Shown: positions 27,520 through 36,113 of the stretch, one piece after another
How the letters are laid out: every line of letters starts with the position of its first letter
How positions within the stretch are numbered: the stretch's first letter is position 1
Assembly: GCA_046331545.1 (NCBI GenBank)
Contig: JAXLQR010000002.1
Location: 992,001-1,056,000, forward strand
Length of the DNA stretch: 64,000 nucleotides
Source of the DNA: JADJVL01 sp046331545
Lineage (GTDB): Bacteria; Acidobacteriota; Holophagae; Holophagales; Holophagaceae
Reading direction: 5' to 3'
The notes under the pieces: model-generated
What the model saw: the letters and a program-made list of their open reading frames with translations, nothing else
Databases searched by the model: none
Told to the model about the DNA's origin: nothing
Translations under genes and position numbers: made by a program

Positions 27520-28806
27520 ATGACTTCCTTCGCCACCCTCGGCCTCGCCGAGGAACTCCTCCGCGCCGTCCGCGAGCAGGGCTACGAGACCCCCACCCCC
27601 GTCCAGGCCGAGGCCATCCCGATCGTCCTCCAGGGCCGGGACCTCCTCGCGGGCGCCCAGACCGGGACCGGCAAGACCGCGGGCTTCACGCTGCCCATCC
27701 TGCAGCTGCTGATGCCCCAGGCCAACACCTCCACGTCGCCGGCCCGGCATCCCCTGCGCTGCCTCATCCTCACCCCCACCCGCGAGCTCTGCATGCAGGT
27801 GGAGGAGAGCGTCCGCACCTACGGGAAGCACCTGCCCATCCGCTCCACCACCGTGTTCGGCGGGGTGAACATCAACCCCCAGATCGCCGCCCTGCGCAAG
27901 GGCGTGGAGATCCTCGTCGCCACGCCGGGCCGGCTGCTGGACCACGTGGGCCAGAAGACCGTCAACCTCGGCACGGTGGAGATCCTCGTCCTGGACGAGG
28001 CGGACCGCATGCTGGACATGGGCTTCATCAACGACATCAAGAAGATCCTGGCCCTGCTGCCGAGGCAGCGGCAGAACCTGCTCTTCAGCGCCACCTACAC
28101 CGACGAGATCCGCAAGCTGGCGGGCACGATCCTCCAGGATCCGGCCTTCGTCCAGGTGGCCGCCCGCAACACCGCCGCCGAGCTGGTGAAGCAGGTGGTC
28201 CACCCCGTGGACCGGGAGCGCAAGCGCGAGCTGCTCTCCCACATCATCAAGGCCAAGAACCTGGACCAGGTGCTGGTCTTCACCCGCACGAAGCACGGCG
28301 CCAGCCGCCTCGCCCAGCAGCTCGACCGGGACGGCATCGACAGCGCCGCCATCCACGGCGACAAGAGCCAGCCCCAGCGGATCAAGGCCCTGAGCGACTT
28401 CAAGGCCGGCGCCATCCGCGTCCTCGTGGCCACCGACATCGCCGCCCGCGGCCTGGACATCGACCAGCTCCCCCATGTGGTGAACTACGAGCTGCCCCAC
28501 GTGCCCGAGGACTACGTCCACCGCATCGGCCGCACCGGCCGCGCCGGTAGCGAGGGCGAGGCCCTGAGCCTCGTCTGCGTGGACGAGCACAAGCTCCTGC
28601 GGGACATCGAGAAGGTGCTCAAGAAGCCCATCACCAAGGAGATCGTCCACGGCTTCGCCCCGGACCCCAGCATCGCCCCCGAGCCCATCACCCAGGGCCG
28701 CCAGGGCGGCGGCGGGCGCGGGCCTCGGCCTTCCCGTCCCGGCGGCGGCGGACGTCCCGCGGCCAAGGGGCATCCCCACAACCGGCCCAGCCAGCGGGGG
28801 AAGTAG
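27520..28806 (+). CDS. DEAD-box ATP-dependent RNA helicase (RhlE-like)
   Basis: The 428-residue protein has the Q motif region (FATLGLAEELLRAVREQGYETPTPVQ, key residues F and Q), Walker A AQTGTGKT at 46-53, PTREL, TPGRLLD, DEAD, SAT, and motif VI HRIGRTGRAG, in the correct order. The C-terminal tail is Gly/Arg/Pro-rich (GRQGGGGRGPRP) as in RhlE proteins that bind RNA nonspecifically. It unwinds RNA in ribosome assembly or mRNA decay and often serves cold growth. The ATG is preceded by CAGGAG. No neighbour suggests a specialised role. Confidence 0.94.
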   Translation: MTSFATLGLAEELLRAVREQGYETPTPVQAEAIPIVLQGRDLLAGAQTGTGKTAGFTLPILQLLMPQANTSTSPARHPLRCLILTPTRELCMQVEESVRTYGKHLPIRSTTVFGGVNINPQIAALRKGVEILVATPGRLLDHVGQKTVNLGTVEILVLDEADRMLDMGFINDIKKILALLPRQRQNLLFSATYTDEIRKLAGTILQDPAFVQVAARNTAAELVKQVVHPVDRERKRELLSHIIKAKNLDQVLVFTRTKHGASRLAQQLDRDGIDSAAIHGDKSQPQRIKALSDFKAGAIRVLVATDIAARGLDIDQLPHVVNYELPHVPEDYVHRIGRTGRAGSEGEALSLVCVDEHKLLRDIEKVLKKPITKEIVHGFAPDPSIAPEPITQGRQGGGGRGPRPSRPGGGGRPAAKGHPHNRPSQRGK

Positions 28807-28818
28807 CCTCCGCCCCCC

Positions 28819-29619
28819 TCAGCGCAGGAACAGCCGCGGATCCACCCGCGCGTCGTTGAGGCTCAGGGACCAGTGCAGGTGGGGCGCGGTGGAGCGGCCG
28901 GTGGAGCCCACGCGGCCCACCACCTGCCCCGCCTTCACGCGCTCGCCCTGCTTCACGTCGATCCGCGAGAGGTGGCAGAGCAGGCTGACGACGCCCTCGC
29001 CGTGGGCGATGAAGACGGCGTTGCCGCTGAAGAAGAAGTCGCCGGTGAGGACCACCTCGCCCGCCGCCGGGGCCTTCACGGCCTGGCCGGCGGGCGCGGC
29101 GATGTCGAGGCCGGCGTGGGGCGAGCGGGCCTCGCCGTTGAGGACGCGCCGCATGCCGAAGGAGGCGGTGAGCCTGCCGGGCGTCGGCTGGAGGAAGGCG
29201 AGGTTCGCGACGGCGCCCTCGGGCCAGAGCTTCCATACCGGCTTCATGAGGGCGTCCTCCTTCGCGATCCGGGCCTCATCCTCCTTCGTGGGGTTCACCT
29301 TGCGCGGGTCGGGCACGGTGATCCGCTGCTCCGGGTAGCGCTTGGGCCGGACCGTGAACGCCTGGGGCCGGCCGTCCACCTCCACGCGGTCCGGGCCGGG
29401 CTTCGCGCTGAGCCGGAGGCCCACCAGGGCGACCCAGCCCCGCGGACCCCGCCGCACCAGGACGCGTTCGCCGTGGTAGGTCACCCCGGGGGCCGCCGCG
29501 CCCGGACCGACGTCCAGGAGGGCCACGCCTCCGGGCACGGGGGAGGGCCGGGGCAGGCCGCGGGAGGGACGCGCCGGCGAGGCGGCGAAGGCGAGGGGAA
29601 GCACCAGGCTCAGGACCAT
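28819..29619 (-). CDS. M23 family metallopeptidase (LytM-type)
   Basis: The 266-residue precursor has a signal peptide (about 1-13), an N-terminal beta domain and a C-terminal LytM domain with SPHAGLDIAAPAG (zinc ligands His and Asp) and APHLHWSLSLN (HxH). A GNAVFIAHGEGVVSLLCHLSRI strand precedes it, with the conserved His in LCHL. These enzymes cut peptidoglycan cross-bridges, and all metal ligands are present, so activity is expected in the periplasm. It is convergent with the helicase gene across about 12 bp. Confidence 0.9.
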   Translation of the reverse strand: MVLSLVLPLAFAASPARPSRGLPRPSPVPGGVALLDVGPGAAAPGVTYHGERVLVRRGPRGWVALVGLRLSAKPGPDRVEVDGRPQAFTVRPKRYPEQRITVPDPRKVNPTKEDEARIAKEDALMKPVWKLWPEGAVANLAFLQPTPGRLTASFGMRRVLNGEARSPHAGLDIAAPAGQAVKAPAAGEVVLTGDFFFSGNAVFIAHGEGVVSLLCHLSRIDVKQGERVKAGQVVGRVGSTGRSTAPHLHWSLSLNDARVDPRLFLR

Positions 29620-29781
29620 CCCGCCAGTGTGGGGCGCCCTCCCCGCGCCGCACCAGACCGCCGGGGCGCCCTGGGAGGGTCCCGGGTGGGACTTCGGGCA
29701 CAATCCGCTTGCGGACGGGATCCCCGGAATGGACCGTAGGCCAAACGGCCGTCGCCCCCTGCGGGGCCTGCCGAGGGACCC

Positions 29782-30765
29782 ATGCAGCATCCGGAAACCG
29801 TGTCGCCCGGCGTCATCCTGCCACCGGGCGGCAGCGAACCGCTCCTCCGGGAGATCCTGGCCAGCATGTTCGCGGGGGTGGCCCTGGTCCGGGCTTCCGA
29901 CGCCCGGATCGTGTTCGCCAACGCGCGCTTCGCGGAGATGTTCGGCTACGGGCCCGGCGGCCTGGAGGGCCAGCCCGTCGCCATCCTCAACGCGCCCGGC
30001 GCGGCCACGCCCGAGGAGACGGCGGAGGCCATCACGGCCCAGCTCCGGGACCAGGGCGTCTGGAAAGGGGAGATCGAGAACATCCGGAAGGACGGGCAGA
30101 CCTTCTGGACCCTGGCCCGGGTCACCACCTTCGACCACCCGGGCCTGGGCCCGGTGTGGGTCGTCGTCCAGCTGGACGTCACCGCCCAGCGGCGGGCCGA
30201 GGAGGCGCTGCGCCGGAGCCAGGAACGGCTGGAGCTGGTGCTGGAGGCCACGCACTGCGGGGCCTGGGACTGGAACGTCCAGACGGGCGAGGTCTATTTC
30301 AGCCCCTACTGGATCCGCTCCCTCGGCTACGCGCCGGAGGAGATCCCGCCGGTGGTGGCTTCCTGGGAACGGCTGGTGCACCCCGACGACCTGCAGCGGG
30401 TGCGGGAGGCCCTCGACCATCACTTCAGCGGCGCCACGGACAGCTACGAGTGCGTGGACCGCCTCCGGCGGAAGGACGGGACCTGGCGCTGGAACCTGGA
30501 CCGGGGGCGCGTCGTCACGAGGACCCCGGAGGGCGCGCCCCTCCGGATGGTGGGGATCGACACCGACCTCTCGGAGCAGCAGTGGTCGGGCCTGAAGCAG
30601 TTCACCTCCATCTGCGCGGGGTGCAAGAAGATCCGCGAGGAAAGCGGGGAGTGGCTCTCCCTGGAGGCCCATTTCGAGGGGCACAGCCAGGCTCAGTTCA
30701 CCCACGGGCTCTGTCCGGACTGCATCCGCCAGTACTACGGCGAAGCGAGCCGGGGGGGGAAGTAG
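29782..30765 (+). CDS. PAS-PAS sensor protein with C-terminal CxxC...CxxC module
   Basis: The 327-residue soluble protein has two PAS domains: about 25-135, including IVFANARFAEMFGY, and about 145-270 with PAC motif. A short C-terminal module follows, with CAGCKKIREESGEWLSLEAH and CPDC (cysteines in two CxxC pairs about 45 residues apart). This module is recurrent at the end of PAS or receiver proteins that lack kinase output. It presumably binds a metal such as zinc and may be the output or partner-docking element. No histidine kinase, GGDEF or DNA-binding domain is present, so the downstream pathway is unknown. Confidence 0.82.
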   Translation: MQHPETVSPGVILPPGGSEPLLREILASMFAGVALVRASDARIVFANARFAEMFGYGPGGLEGQPVAILNAPGAATPEETAEAITAQLRDQGVWKGEIENIRKDGQTFWTLARVTTFDHPGLGPVWVVVQLDVTAQRRAEEALRRSQERLELVLEATHCGAWDWNVQTGEVYFSPYWIRSLGYAPEEIPPVVASWERLVHPDDLQRVREALDHHFSGATDSYECVDRLRRKDGTWRWNLDRGRVVTRTPEGAPLRMVGIDTDLSEQQWSGLKQFTSICAGCKKIREESGEWLSLEAHFEGHSQAQFTHGLCPDCIRQYYGEASRGGK

Positions 30766-30915
30766 GCGTCGATCCTCATCCCCCGCGCGCCTTGCCCCCC
30801 GAAGCGCCGGGAGGGTCGCTGGGGGAACGCGCGCCGGGTCGCCCCTTCGAGGTTTCGGCCCCTGGCCGGGGCTGCGCGGGGACGTTACGATCCACTTCCC
30901 CCATCCGGAGTCCCC

Positions 30916-31821
30916 ATGCGCGTTCCCGCCCTCGCCCTGCTCCTCGCCGCCCTTCCGCTGGCCGCCCACGTCAAGCACGCCCAGAACAGCCAGGCCGCCC
31001 AGAAGGTCCACAAAGTGGAGAAGCTGGCGGACAACGTCTACTGCATCTACGGCAACGGCGGGAACATCGGCCTGGTGGTCACGGAGAAGGAGGCGGTGCT
31101 CATCGACGACCAGTTCGAGAACATCCTCCCGGGCCTGCGGGAGGCCGTGAAGTCGGTGACCGACAAGCCCATCAAGTACCTCGTCAACACCCACTGGCAC
31201 GGCGACCACACCGGCGGGAACCGCGGCCTGGAGAAGCAGGTGGTGGCCATCGTGGCCCACGCCAATGTCCGCAAGCGGCTCGTGGAGGACCAGAGGGCCA
31301 AGCCCGCCGACCAGCAGGGCGGCCTGCCCGAGCTCACCTTCGGCGAGGAGAACGCCGGCGCCAAGGCCCGCATGGACATCCACCTGGGCGGCGTGGAGAT
31401 GCACCTCGTCCACTTCAAGGCCGGCCACACCGACGGCGACTGCATGGTGGGCCTGCCCGCCGCCAAGGTGATCCACATGGGGGATCTCTTCTTCAACGGC
31501 GTGATCCCCTACATCGACCTGGCGAGCGGCGGCAGCCTGGCGGGCATGCTGGAGAACGTGGAGTGGGTGCTCTCCTGGCTTCCCGAGGACGCGAAGATCA
31601 TCCCGGGCCACGGCCCCGTCGGCACCAAGAAGGACCTGGCGCGCTTCCGGGACTTCATGAAGGCCGTGCAGGCCCACGTGAAGGCCAACCCCGGCAAGAG
31701 CGGCAAGGAACTGGACGAGGGCTTCGACCACAAGACCTGGGAGGACGTGAAGCCCCTGGGCAAGTTCCTCACCTACCCCGCCTTCTTCGACATCGCCGCC
31801 GGCCGGCAGCCCGCCAAGTGA
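30916..31821 (+). CDS. Secreted metallo-beta-lactamase-fold hydrolase
   Basis: The 301-residue precursor has a signal peptide (about 1-17). The zinc-binding motif HWHGDH is at 93-98, with further ligands in KAGHTDGD and IIPGHGPV, the SoxH/quinoprotein-relay-like subgroup of MBL hydrolases. The substrate is unknown; true beta-lactamase activity is possible but not indicated. A TACGAT box about 25 bp before the ATG may be its -10. The following M20 peptidase overlaps its stop (GTGA), so both are exported enzymes made together. Confidence 0.87.
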   Translation: MRVPALALLLAALPLAAHVKHAQNSQAAQKVHKVEKLADNVYCIYGNGGNIGLVVTEKEAVLIDDQFENILPGLREAVKSVTDKPIKYLVNTHWHGDHTGGNRGLEKQVVAIVAHANVRKRLVEDQRAKPADQQGGLPELTFGEENAGAKARMDIHLGGVEMHLVHFKAGHTDGDCMVGLPAAKVIHMGDLFFNGVIPYIDLASGGSLAGMLENVEWVLSWLPEDAKIIPGHGPVGTKKDLARFRDFMKAVQAHVKANPGKSGKELDEGFDHKTWEDVKPLGKFLTYPAFFDIAAGRQPAK

Positions 31822-33197
31822 GACGCGCCTTCGCCGCCCTCGGCCTCGCCGCCGGCCTCCAGGCCCAGGCGCCGGTTCCGGTGCCGACCGCCCTTGCCCT
31901 GGAGATCCTCGCGGACCTGGTCGACACCGACACCACCGCCGAGCATGGCGACACCACGCCGGCGGTGGAGGCCCTGGCCCGGCGCTTCCGGGCCGCGGGC
32001 TTTCCGGCCGAGGACGTGCACGTGCTCGGCCCCGCGCAGGCCCACAAGAACCTGGTGGTGCGCTACCGGGGCGCCGGCCGGGCCCGGCCCCTCCTCTTCC
32101 TGGACCATCTCGACGTGGTGGAGGCCCTGAAGTCGGACTGGACGAGGGATCCCTTCAAGCTCACCGAGGCGGACGGCTGGCTCTACGGGCGCGGAACCCA
32201 GGACATCAAGGGCGAGGCGGCGCTGCAGGTCGCGACCTTCCTCCACCTCAGGCGCGCGGGCTTCGTCCCGAGGCGCGACCTCATCCTCGCCCTCACCACC
32301 GGCGAGGAGGGTGGCACGCCCTACAGCGGCGTGGCCTGGCTGCTGAAGGAGCACCGGGACCTGGTGGACGCGGAGTTCTGCCTCAACGGCGACGGCGGCG
32401 GACCGGTCGCCCGGGCCGGCGTGCCCCGCTTCCGCGCGCTCCAGGCCAGCGAGAAGTCGAGCCGCATGCTGGAGCTCACGGTGACGGACGCGGGCGGCCA
32501 CAGCTCCCTGCCGACGCGGAACAACCCCATCCACATCCTGGCCGCGGGCCTGGCGCGCCTGGACGCGGCCCCCTTCCCAGTGCGCCTGGACGATGCCCGC
32601 CGGGCCTTCTTCGCGCGCATGGCGAAGGTGCAGGGCGGGGAGACGGGCCGGGACATGGCGACGGTCGCGGAGGAGGGCCGCGACGGGCCGGCCTCGGATC
32701 GGCTATCCACCGACGCCTACTGGAACGCCCAGCTCCGCACCACCGCGGTGGCCACGCAGATCCAGGGCGGCCATGCCCCCAACGCCCTGCCCCAGACCGC
32801 GAAGGCCACGGTGAACTGCCGCATCCTGCCCGGCGAGACCCTGGACTCGGTGAAGGCCCACGTCCTGAAGGCCCTCGGCGATCCGAGGATCCAGGCCGAG
32901 TGGCGCGGCCAGGAGGACGGTGCTCCCGCCTCGCCCCTCCGACCCGACCTCCTGGCCGCCCTGGAGCGTAGCACCCAGGCCGTCTGGCCCGGCTGCCCCG
33001 TGATCCCCACCATGGAGACCGGCGGCACCGACGGCACCCTGTTCCGCCGCTCGGGCATCCCCACCTACGGGGTAAGCTGCATCCCCATCGACCAGGACGA
33101 CGTGCGGGCCCACGGCCGCGACGAGCGCATCCGGATCCGGAATTTCGAAGAGGGGTTGAGAGCCTTCGAGGGGCTGGTGCGGGCCCTGGCGGAGTGA
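31818..33197 (+). CDS. Secreted M20 family metallopeptidase
   Basis: The GTG start overlaps the upstream stop and gives 459 residues with a signal peptide ending LQAQA. Catalytic features of M20/M28-like carboxypeptidases are present: LDHLDVV, GRGTQDIKG, TTGEEGG (general-base Glu) and GGTDGTLFRRSGIPTYG. A lid/dimerisation domain with AGGHSSLPTRNNPIH sits between. M20 enzymes hydrolyse dipeptides or N-acyl amino acids. Together with the MBL-fold partner it suggests periplasmic turnover of peptides or amides. Confidence 0.9.
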   Translation: MRRAFAALGLAAGLQAQAPVPVPTALALEILADLVDTDTTAEHGDTTPAVEALARRFRAAGFPAEDVHVLGPAQAHKNLVVRYRGAGRARPLLFLDHLDVVEALKSDWTRDPFKLTEADGWLYGRGTQDIKGEAALQVATFLHLRRAGFVPRRDLILALTTGEEGGTPYSGVAWLLKEHRDLVDAEFCLNGDGGGPVARAGVPRFRALQASEKSSRMLELTVTDAGGHSSLPTRNNPIHILAAGLARLDAAPFPVRLDDARRAFFARMAKVQGGETGRDMATVAEEGRDGPASDRLSTDAYWNAQLRTTAVATQIQGGHAPNALPQTAKATVNCRILPGETLDSVKAHVLKALGDPRIQAEWRGQEDGAPASPLRPDLLAALERSTQAVWPGCPVIPTMETGGTDGTLFRRSGIPTYGVSCIPIDQDDVRAHGRDERIRIRNFEEGLRAFEGLVRALAE

Positions 33198-33251
33198 GGG
33201 TCCGATCACGTTCGAAGCGGGTTCCGGACCTGGATCGAGCTCAACCCGGAA

Positions 33252-33324
33252 GTTGAAGTTGACCTTGACGTTGACCTTGACGTTGACCTTGACGTTGACC
33301 TTGATGTTGACCTTGACGTTGACC
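33252..33324. repeat. 12-bp tandem repeat (GTTGACCTTGAC)n
   Basis: Five full units (33258-33317) and a partial sixth follow a degenerate half unit. One unit has T for the final C. The unit is itself made of two TTGAC-type hexamers. The repeat is AT-richer than the surrounding DNA and starts 55 bp after the M20 stop codon. It is a simple VNTR-like array, with no spacers of CRISPR type. Confidence 0.9.
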
Positions 33325-33335
33325 CTCAAGAGGAA

Positions 33336-33380
33336 CCTCGATCTGCGAGCGCCGCGCCTTCCGGCGCTCGCAGATCGAGG
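33336..33380. repeat. Perfect 18-bp inverted repeat, 9-base loop
   Basis: Arms 33336-33353 and 33363-33380 are exact complements (CCTCGATCTGCGAGCGCC and its reverse). There is no T-run on either side, so it is a poor intrinsic terminator for its length. It directly follows the tandem repeat. Confidence 0.9.
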
Positions 33381-33381
33381 T

Positions 33382-33559
33382 GCGGCCAAGCGACAGCGCG
33401 GCAGGACCCTGAGCCGTACAAGTCCCCGAGCCGCCCGGCCTCGGTGCGCCAACCCCAAGATCGACCGTCAGTCCCCCTGAAGACCTTCTCCCGCTCCGCC
33501 CCCATCCGCATCCACGCTCGAAACTCCCTTCCCCGACCTGCCGCGCTTCGCTTGGCCGC
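33382..33559. repeat. Long-range inverted repeat with 131-bp interior
   Basis: GCGGCCAAGCGACAGCGCGG begins the left arm (33382-33405). The right arm (33537-33559) is its reverse complement apart from one extra base in the left arm. The interior has no gene. The arms abut hairpins on both sides, giving a nested, possibly transposon-derived architecture. Confidence 0.85.
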
Positions 33560-33605
33560 ATGCGAGTCCGCCGCGGCATGAAGCCGCCGCGGTGGACTCG
33601 CATGC
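33558..33605. repeat. 20-bp inverted repeat, 8-base loop
   Basis: Arms 33558-33577 and 33586-33605 match at 19 of 20 positions (GCATGCGAGTCCGCCGCGGC versus its complement with one change). It lies about 120 bp before the aspS start and could be an attenuator-like hairpin or the boundary of the repeat element. Confidence 0.9.
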
Positions 33606-33726
33606 CTTTGGAAGGTCAACACCTTGAGTCATCGGCGTCCCCGCGGTTGGGAGGGTCCCTCCAGGCGACGCTCCACCCTGTCCCCCCGCCCGCCCTCCCG
33701 ATAAGCTGGAAGGTCCGGAGTTCCCC

Positions 33727-35712
33727 ATGCAGCTCGACCGTCTCGGCGATTTCTCGCGCAGCCACCGCAATGGGGACCTGCGCCTGTCCCACGCCGGGCT
33801 GAAGGTGCGCCTGCTGGGCTGGTGCAAGCGGGCCCGCAACCTGGGCTCGCTGATCTTCATCGACCTGCGGGACCGCTGGGGCGTGGTGCAGCTGGTGGCG
33901 GACGAGACCCAGGTCAGCCCGGAGCTGCTCGCGAAGCTCAAGGCCGTGCGCAGCGAGTTCGTGCTGGCGGCCGAGGGGATCGTCGCGGAGCGCGAATCCA
34001 AGAACCCCAACCTGCCCACCGGCGATGTGGAGGTGCGCCTCACGGACCTGCGCATCCTCAACACCGCCCAGACGCCGCCCATCCCCGTGGACGACGTGCC
34101 GGAAGGCTCGGCGGACGCCGGCGAGGACCTGCGTCTCAAGTACCGCTTCCTGGACCTGCGGCGCCCCAGCCTGCAGAAGAACCTGATCATGCGCAGCGAG
34201 GCGGCGAACCTCATCCGGAACTACTTCCGCCGCCACGACTTCATCGAGTTCGAGACGCCCATCCTGACCAAGTCCACGCCCGAAGGCGCCCGCGACTACC
34301 TGGTGCCCAGCCGCGTGCACCCCGGCGAGTTCTTCGCGCTGCCCCAGTCGCCCCAGCTCTTCAAGCAGCTCCTGCAGGTCTCGGGCTTCGAGCGCTACAT
34401 CCAGATCTGCCGCTGCTTCCGGGACGAGGACCTGCGGGCCGACCGCCAGCCCGAATTCACCCAGGTGGACGTGGAGATGAGCTTCGTGCGCCAGGAGGAC
34501 GTGCAGGCCGTGCTCGAGGGCTGCATGGTGGAGTTGGCCCAGCTCGCCGGGCAGACGGTGGCGGCCCCCTTCCCCCGCCTGTCCTACAAGGACGCCATGG
34601 AGTGGTACGGCTCTGACAAGCCCGACACCCGCACCCCGGTGCGCATCCAGGACGTGACCCGCCTCTTCGAAGGCTCGGAGTTCAACCTCTTCCGCGCGGC
34701 GGCGGAGAGCGGCGGGACCCGCCGGGTCCGGGCGCTCTGCTTCGGCGGCGAGGCGCCGGGGGCGCTTTCCCGCAAGCAGCTGGAGGAGCTGCAGGAAGTC
34801 GCCAAGCAGCTGGGCGCCGGCGGCCTGCCCTACGCGAAGTGGGGCAAGGACGGCCTCGCCTCGAGTTTCAAGAAGTTCGTCACCCCGGAGCTGGAGGCCG
34901 CCCTGAAGGCGAAGCTGGACGGCGCGGCGGAAGGACTGGTCGTCTTCGCCGTGGGCGCCGACGACGCGACGTCGAAGGTGCTCGGCGAGCTGCGCCTGCG
35001 CCTCTCCCGCCAGTTCGGCCTCGTGGACGAATCCCGCTTCGACTTCCTCTGGGTGGTGGACTTCCCCCTGCTGGAGTGGAGCGAGGAGCATCGGCGCTTC
35101 GTCGCCTGCCACCACCCCTTCACCAGCCCGCATCCCGACGACCTGGATCTGCTGGAGACGGACCCCGGCAAGTGCCGCGCGGTGGCCTACGATCTGGTGC
35201 TCAACGGCTACGAAGTGGGCGGTGGCTCCATCCGCATCCACGACGCCGTGACGCAGAGCCGCATGTTCCGGGCCCTGGGCATCGGCGAAGCGGAGGCCCG
35301 GGAGAAGTTCGGCTTCCTGCTGGACGCGCTGAGCTACGGCGCGCCGCCCATGGGCGGCCTGGCCCTGGGCCTCGACCGCCTGGCCATGCTGCTCTGCGGC
35401 GAGACCTCCATCCGCGAAGTCATCGCCTTCCCCAAGACCGCCCAGGCCCGCTGCCTCATGACCGACGCGCCGAGTCCTGTGGACGACCGGCAGCTCCGGG
35501 AGCTGAAGATCCAGACCTCCCAGCCCGCCCAGTACCGCGCCGGCGTCATGTTCTTCGAGACCGTCCCCCCCGAAGCCCAGGCGCCCCTGCAGGCCCTGCG
35601 CCACCTCACCGCCTCCGCGCCCGTGAAACAGACCAGCACGCTGACGATGGATGGGGAAGTGCTCAGGGTGGAGACATCGAATCTGGGTGGGCCGAGCTTT
35701 GAGTTCGACTAA
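33727..35712 (+). CDS. aspS: Aspartate--tRNA ligase (bacterial type)
   Basis: The 661-residue class II synthetase has the N-terminal OB-fold (LLGWCKRARNLGSLIFIDLRDRWG), motif 2 (FRDEDLRADRQPEFTQ), the bacterial GAD insertion and motif 3 (GGLALGLDRLAMLLCG). The residues after IREVIAFPKTAQARCLM extend about 80 amino acids, longer than the roughly 590-residue E. coli enzyme, ending with an added beta-rich tail. Whether it charges only tRNA-Asp or also tRNA-Asn cannot be decided from this window. The ATG has a CCGGAG site. Confidence 0.95.
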   Translation: MQLDRLGDFSRSHRNGDLRLSHAGLKVRLLGWCKRARNLGSLIFIDLRDRWGVVQLVADETQVSPELLAKLKAVRSEFVLAAEGIVAERESKNPNLPTGDVEVRLTDLRILNTAQTPPIPVDDVPEGSADAGEDLRLKYRFLDLRRPSLQKNLIMRSEAANLIRNYFRRHDFIEFETPILTKSTPEGARDYLVPSRVHPGEFFALPQSPQLFKQLLQVSGFERYIQICRCFRDEDLRADRQPEFTQVDVEMSFVRQEDVQAVLEGCMVELAQLAGQTVAAPFPRLSYKDAMEWYGSDKPDTRTPVRIQDVTRLFEGSEFNLFRAAAESGGTRRVRALCFGGEAPGALSRKQLEELQEVAKQLGAGGLPYAKWGKDGLASSFKKFVTPELEAALKAKLDGAAEGLVVFAVGADDATSKVLGELRLRLSRQFGLVDESRFDFLWVVDFPLLEWSEEHRRFVACHHPFTSPHPDDLDLLETDPGKCRAVAYDLVLNGYEVGGGSIRIHDAVTQSRMFRALGIGEAEAREKFGFLLDALSYGAPPMGGLALGLDRLAMLLCGETSIREVIAFPKTAQARCLMTDAPSPVDDRQLRELKIQTSQPAQYRAGVMFFETVPPEAQAPLQALRHLTASAPVKQTSTLTMDGEVLRVETSNLGGPSFEFD

Positions 35713-35717
35713 GCCTC

Positions 35718-36107
35718 GTGACCACCCTCCACGCCCGCGCAGCTTCCATCGTCCGCGCCGCGGGCTGGTCGCTGCCGCGCATCCCCATCCTCTGGTCCAG
35801 CCGCATGGCCCGCTGCGCGGGGCTCTTCGTGCTGGAGCGGGACGCCCGGGGCAACCCGGCGCCGGAGATCCGGCTCTCCATCCCGCTGCTGCGGCGCCAG
35901 GACTGGCCGTGGCCGCAGCAGGTCTGCGGGCTGAACTGCCACGACCCGGAAAGCATCCTGATGCGCATCCTCGAGCACGAGCTCATCCACTACAAGCTGT
36001 GGAAGGACGGCGCGAAGGACTGGGGGCACTCGGAGGCCTTCCGCCAGATCGCGTGGAGCGTGTTCGGGCACCAGAGCATCACCCACGGCATCGGCGTCGA
36101 GGAGTAG
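35718..36107 (+). CDS. SprT-like zinc metalloprotein
   Basis: A GTG six bases after the aspS stop gives 129 residues. The zinc motif HELIH is at 87-91, followed by His104 in DWGHSEAFRQ, the SprT/WLM pattern. The C-terminal zinc ribbon of larger SprT proteins is missing. SprT domains in eukaryotic Spartan cleave DNA-protein crosslinks; the bacterial role is unproven. It is co-transcribed with aspS by spacing. Confidence 0.8.
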   Translation: MTTLHARAASIVRAAGWSLPRIPILWSSRMARCAGLFVLERDARGNPAPEIRLSIPLLRRQDWPWPQQVCGLNCHDPESILMRILEHELIHYKLWKDGAKDWGHSEAFRQIAWSVFGHQSITHGIGVEE

Positions 36108-36113
36108 CCCAGC

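Larger units (their letters stand above)
33198..33726. other. 529-bp gene-free stretch with tandem and inverted repeats
   Basis: This is the longest region without a convincing gene. Short open frames through the tandem repeat only encode low-complexity LTLTLT or VNVKVN runs and are not supported. It holds a 12-bp tandem repeat and three inverted repeats (listed separately), then about 120 bp with the probable aspS promoter and a CCGGAG ribosome-binding site. The repeats suggest a mobile or structured non-coding element rather than decayed coding sequence. Confidence 0.7.

Noticed and set aside
33252..33324. Tandem repeat considered as a CRISPR array
   Set aside because: Units are 12 bp, contiguous and without spacers; no cas genes are present.
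33336..33380. 18-bp hairpin as an intrinsic terminator for the M20 peptidase gene
   Set aside because: It lies 139 bp past the stop with no U-run on either strand, so it fits a structural repeat better than a terminator.
33253..33480. Short frame starting MKLTLTLTL across the tandem repeat
   Set aside because: It simply translates the 12-bp repeat; the rest has no similarity or ribosome-binding site.
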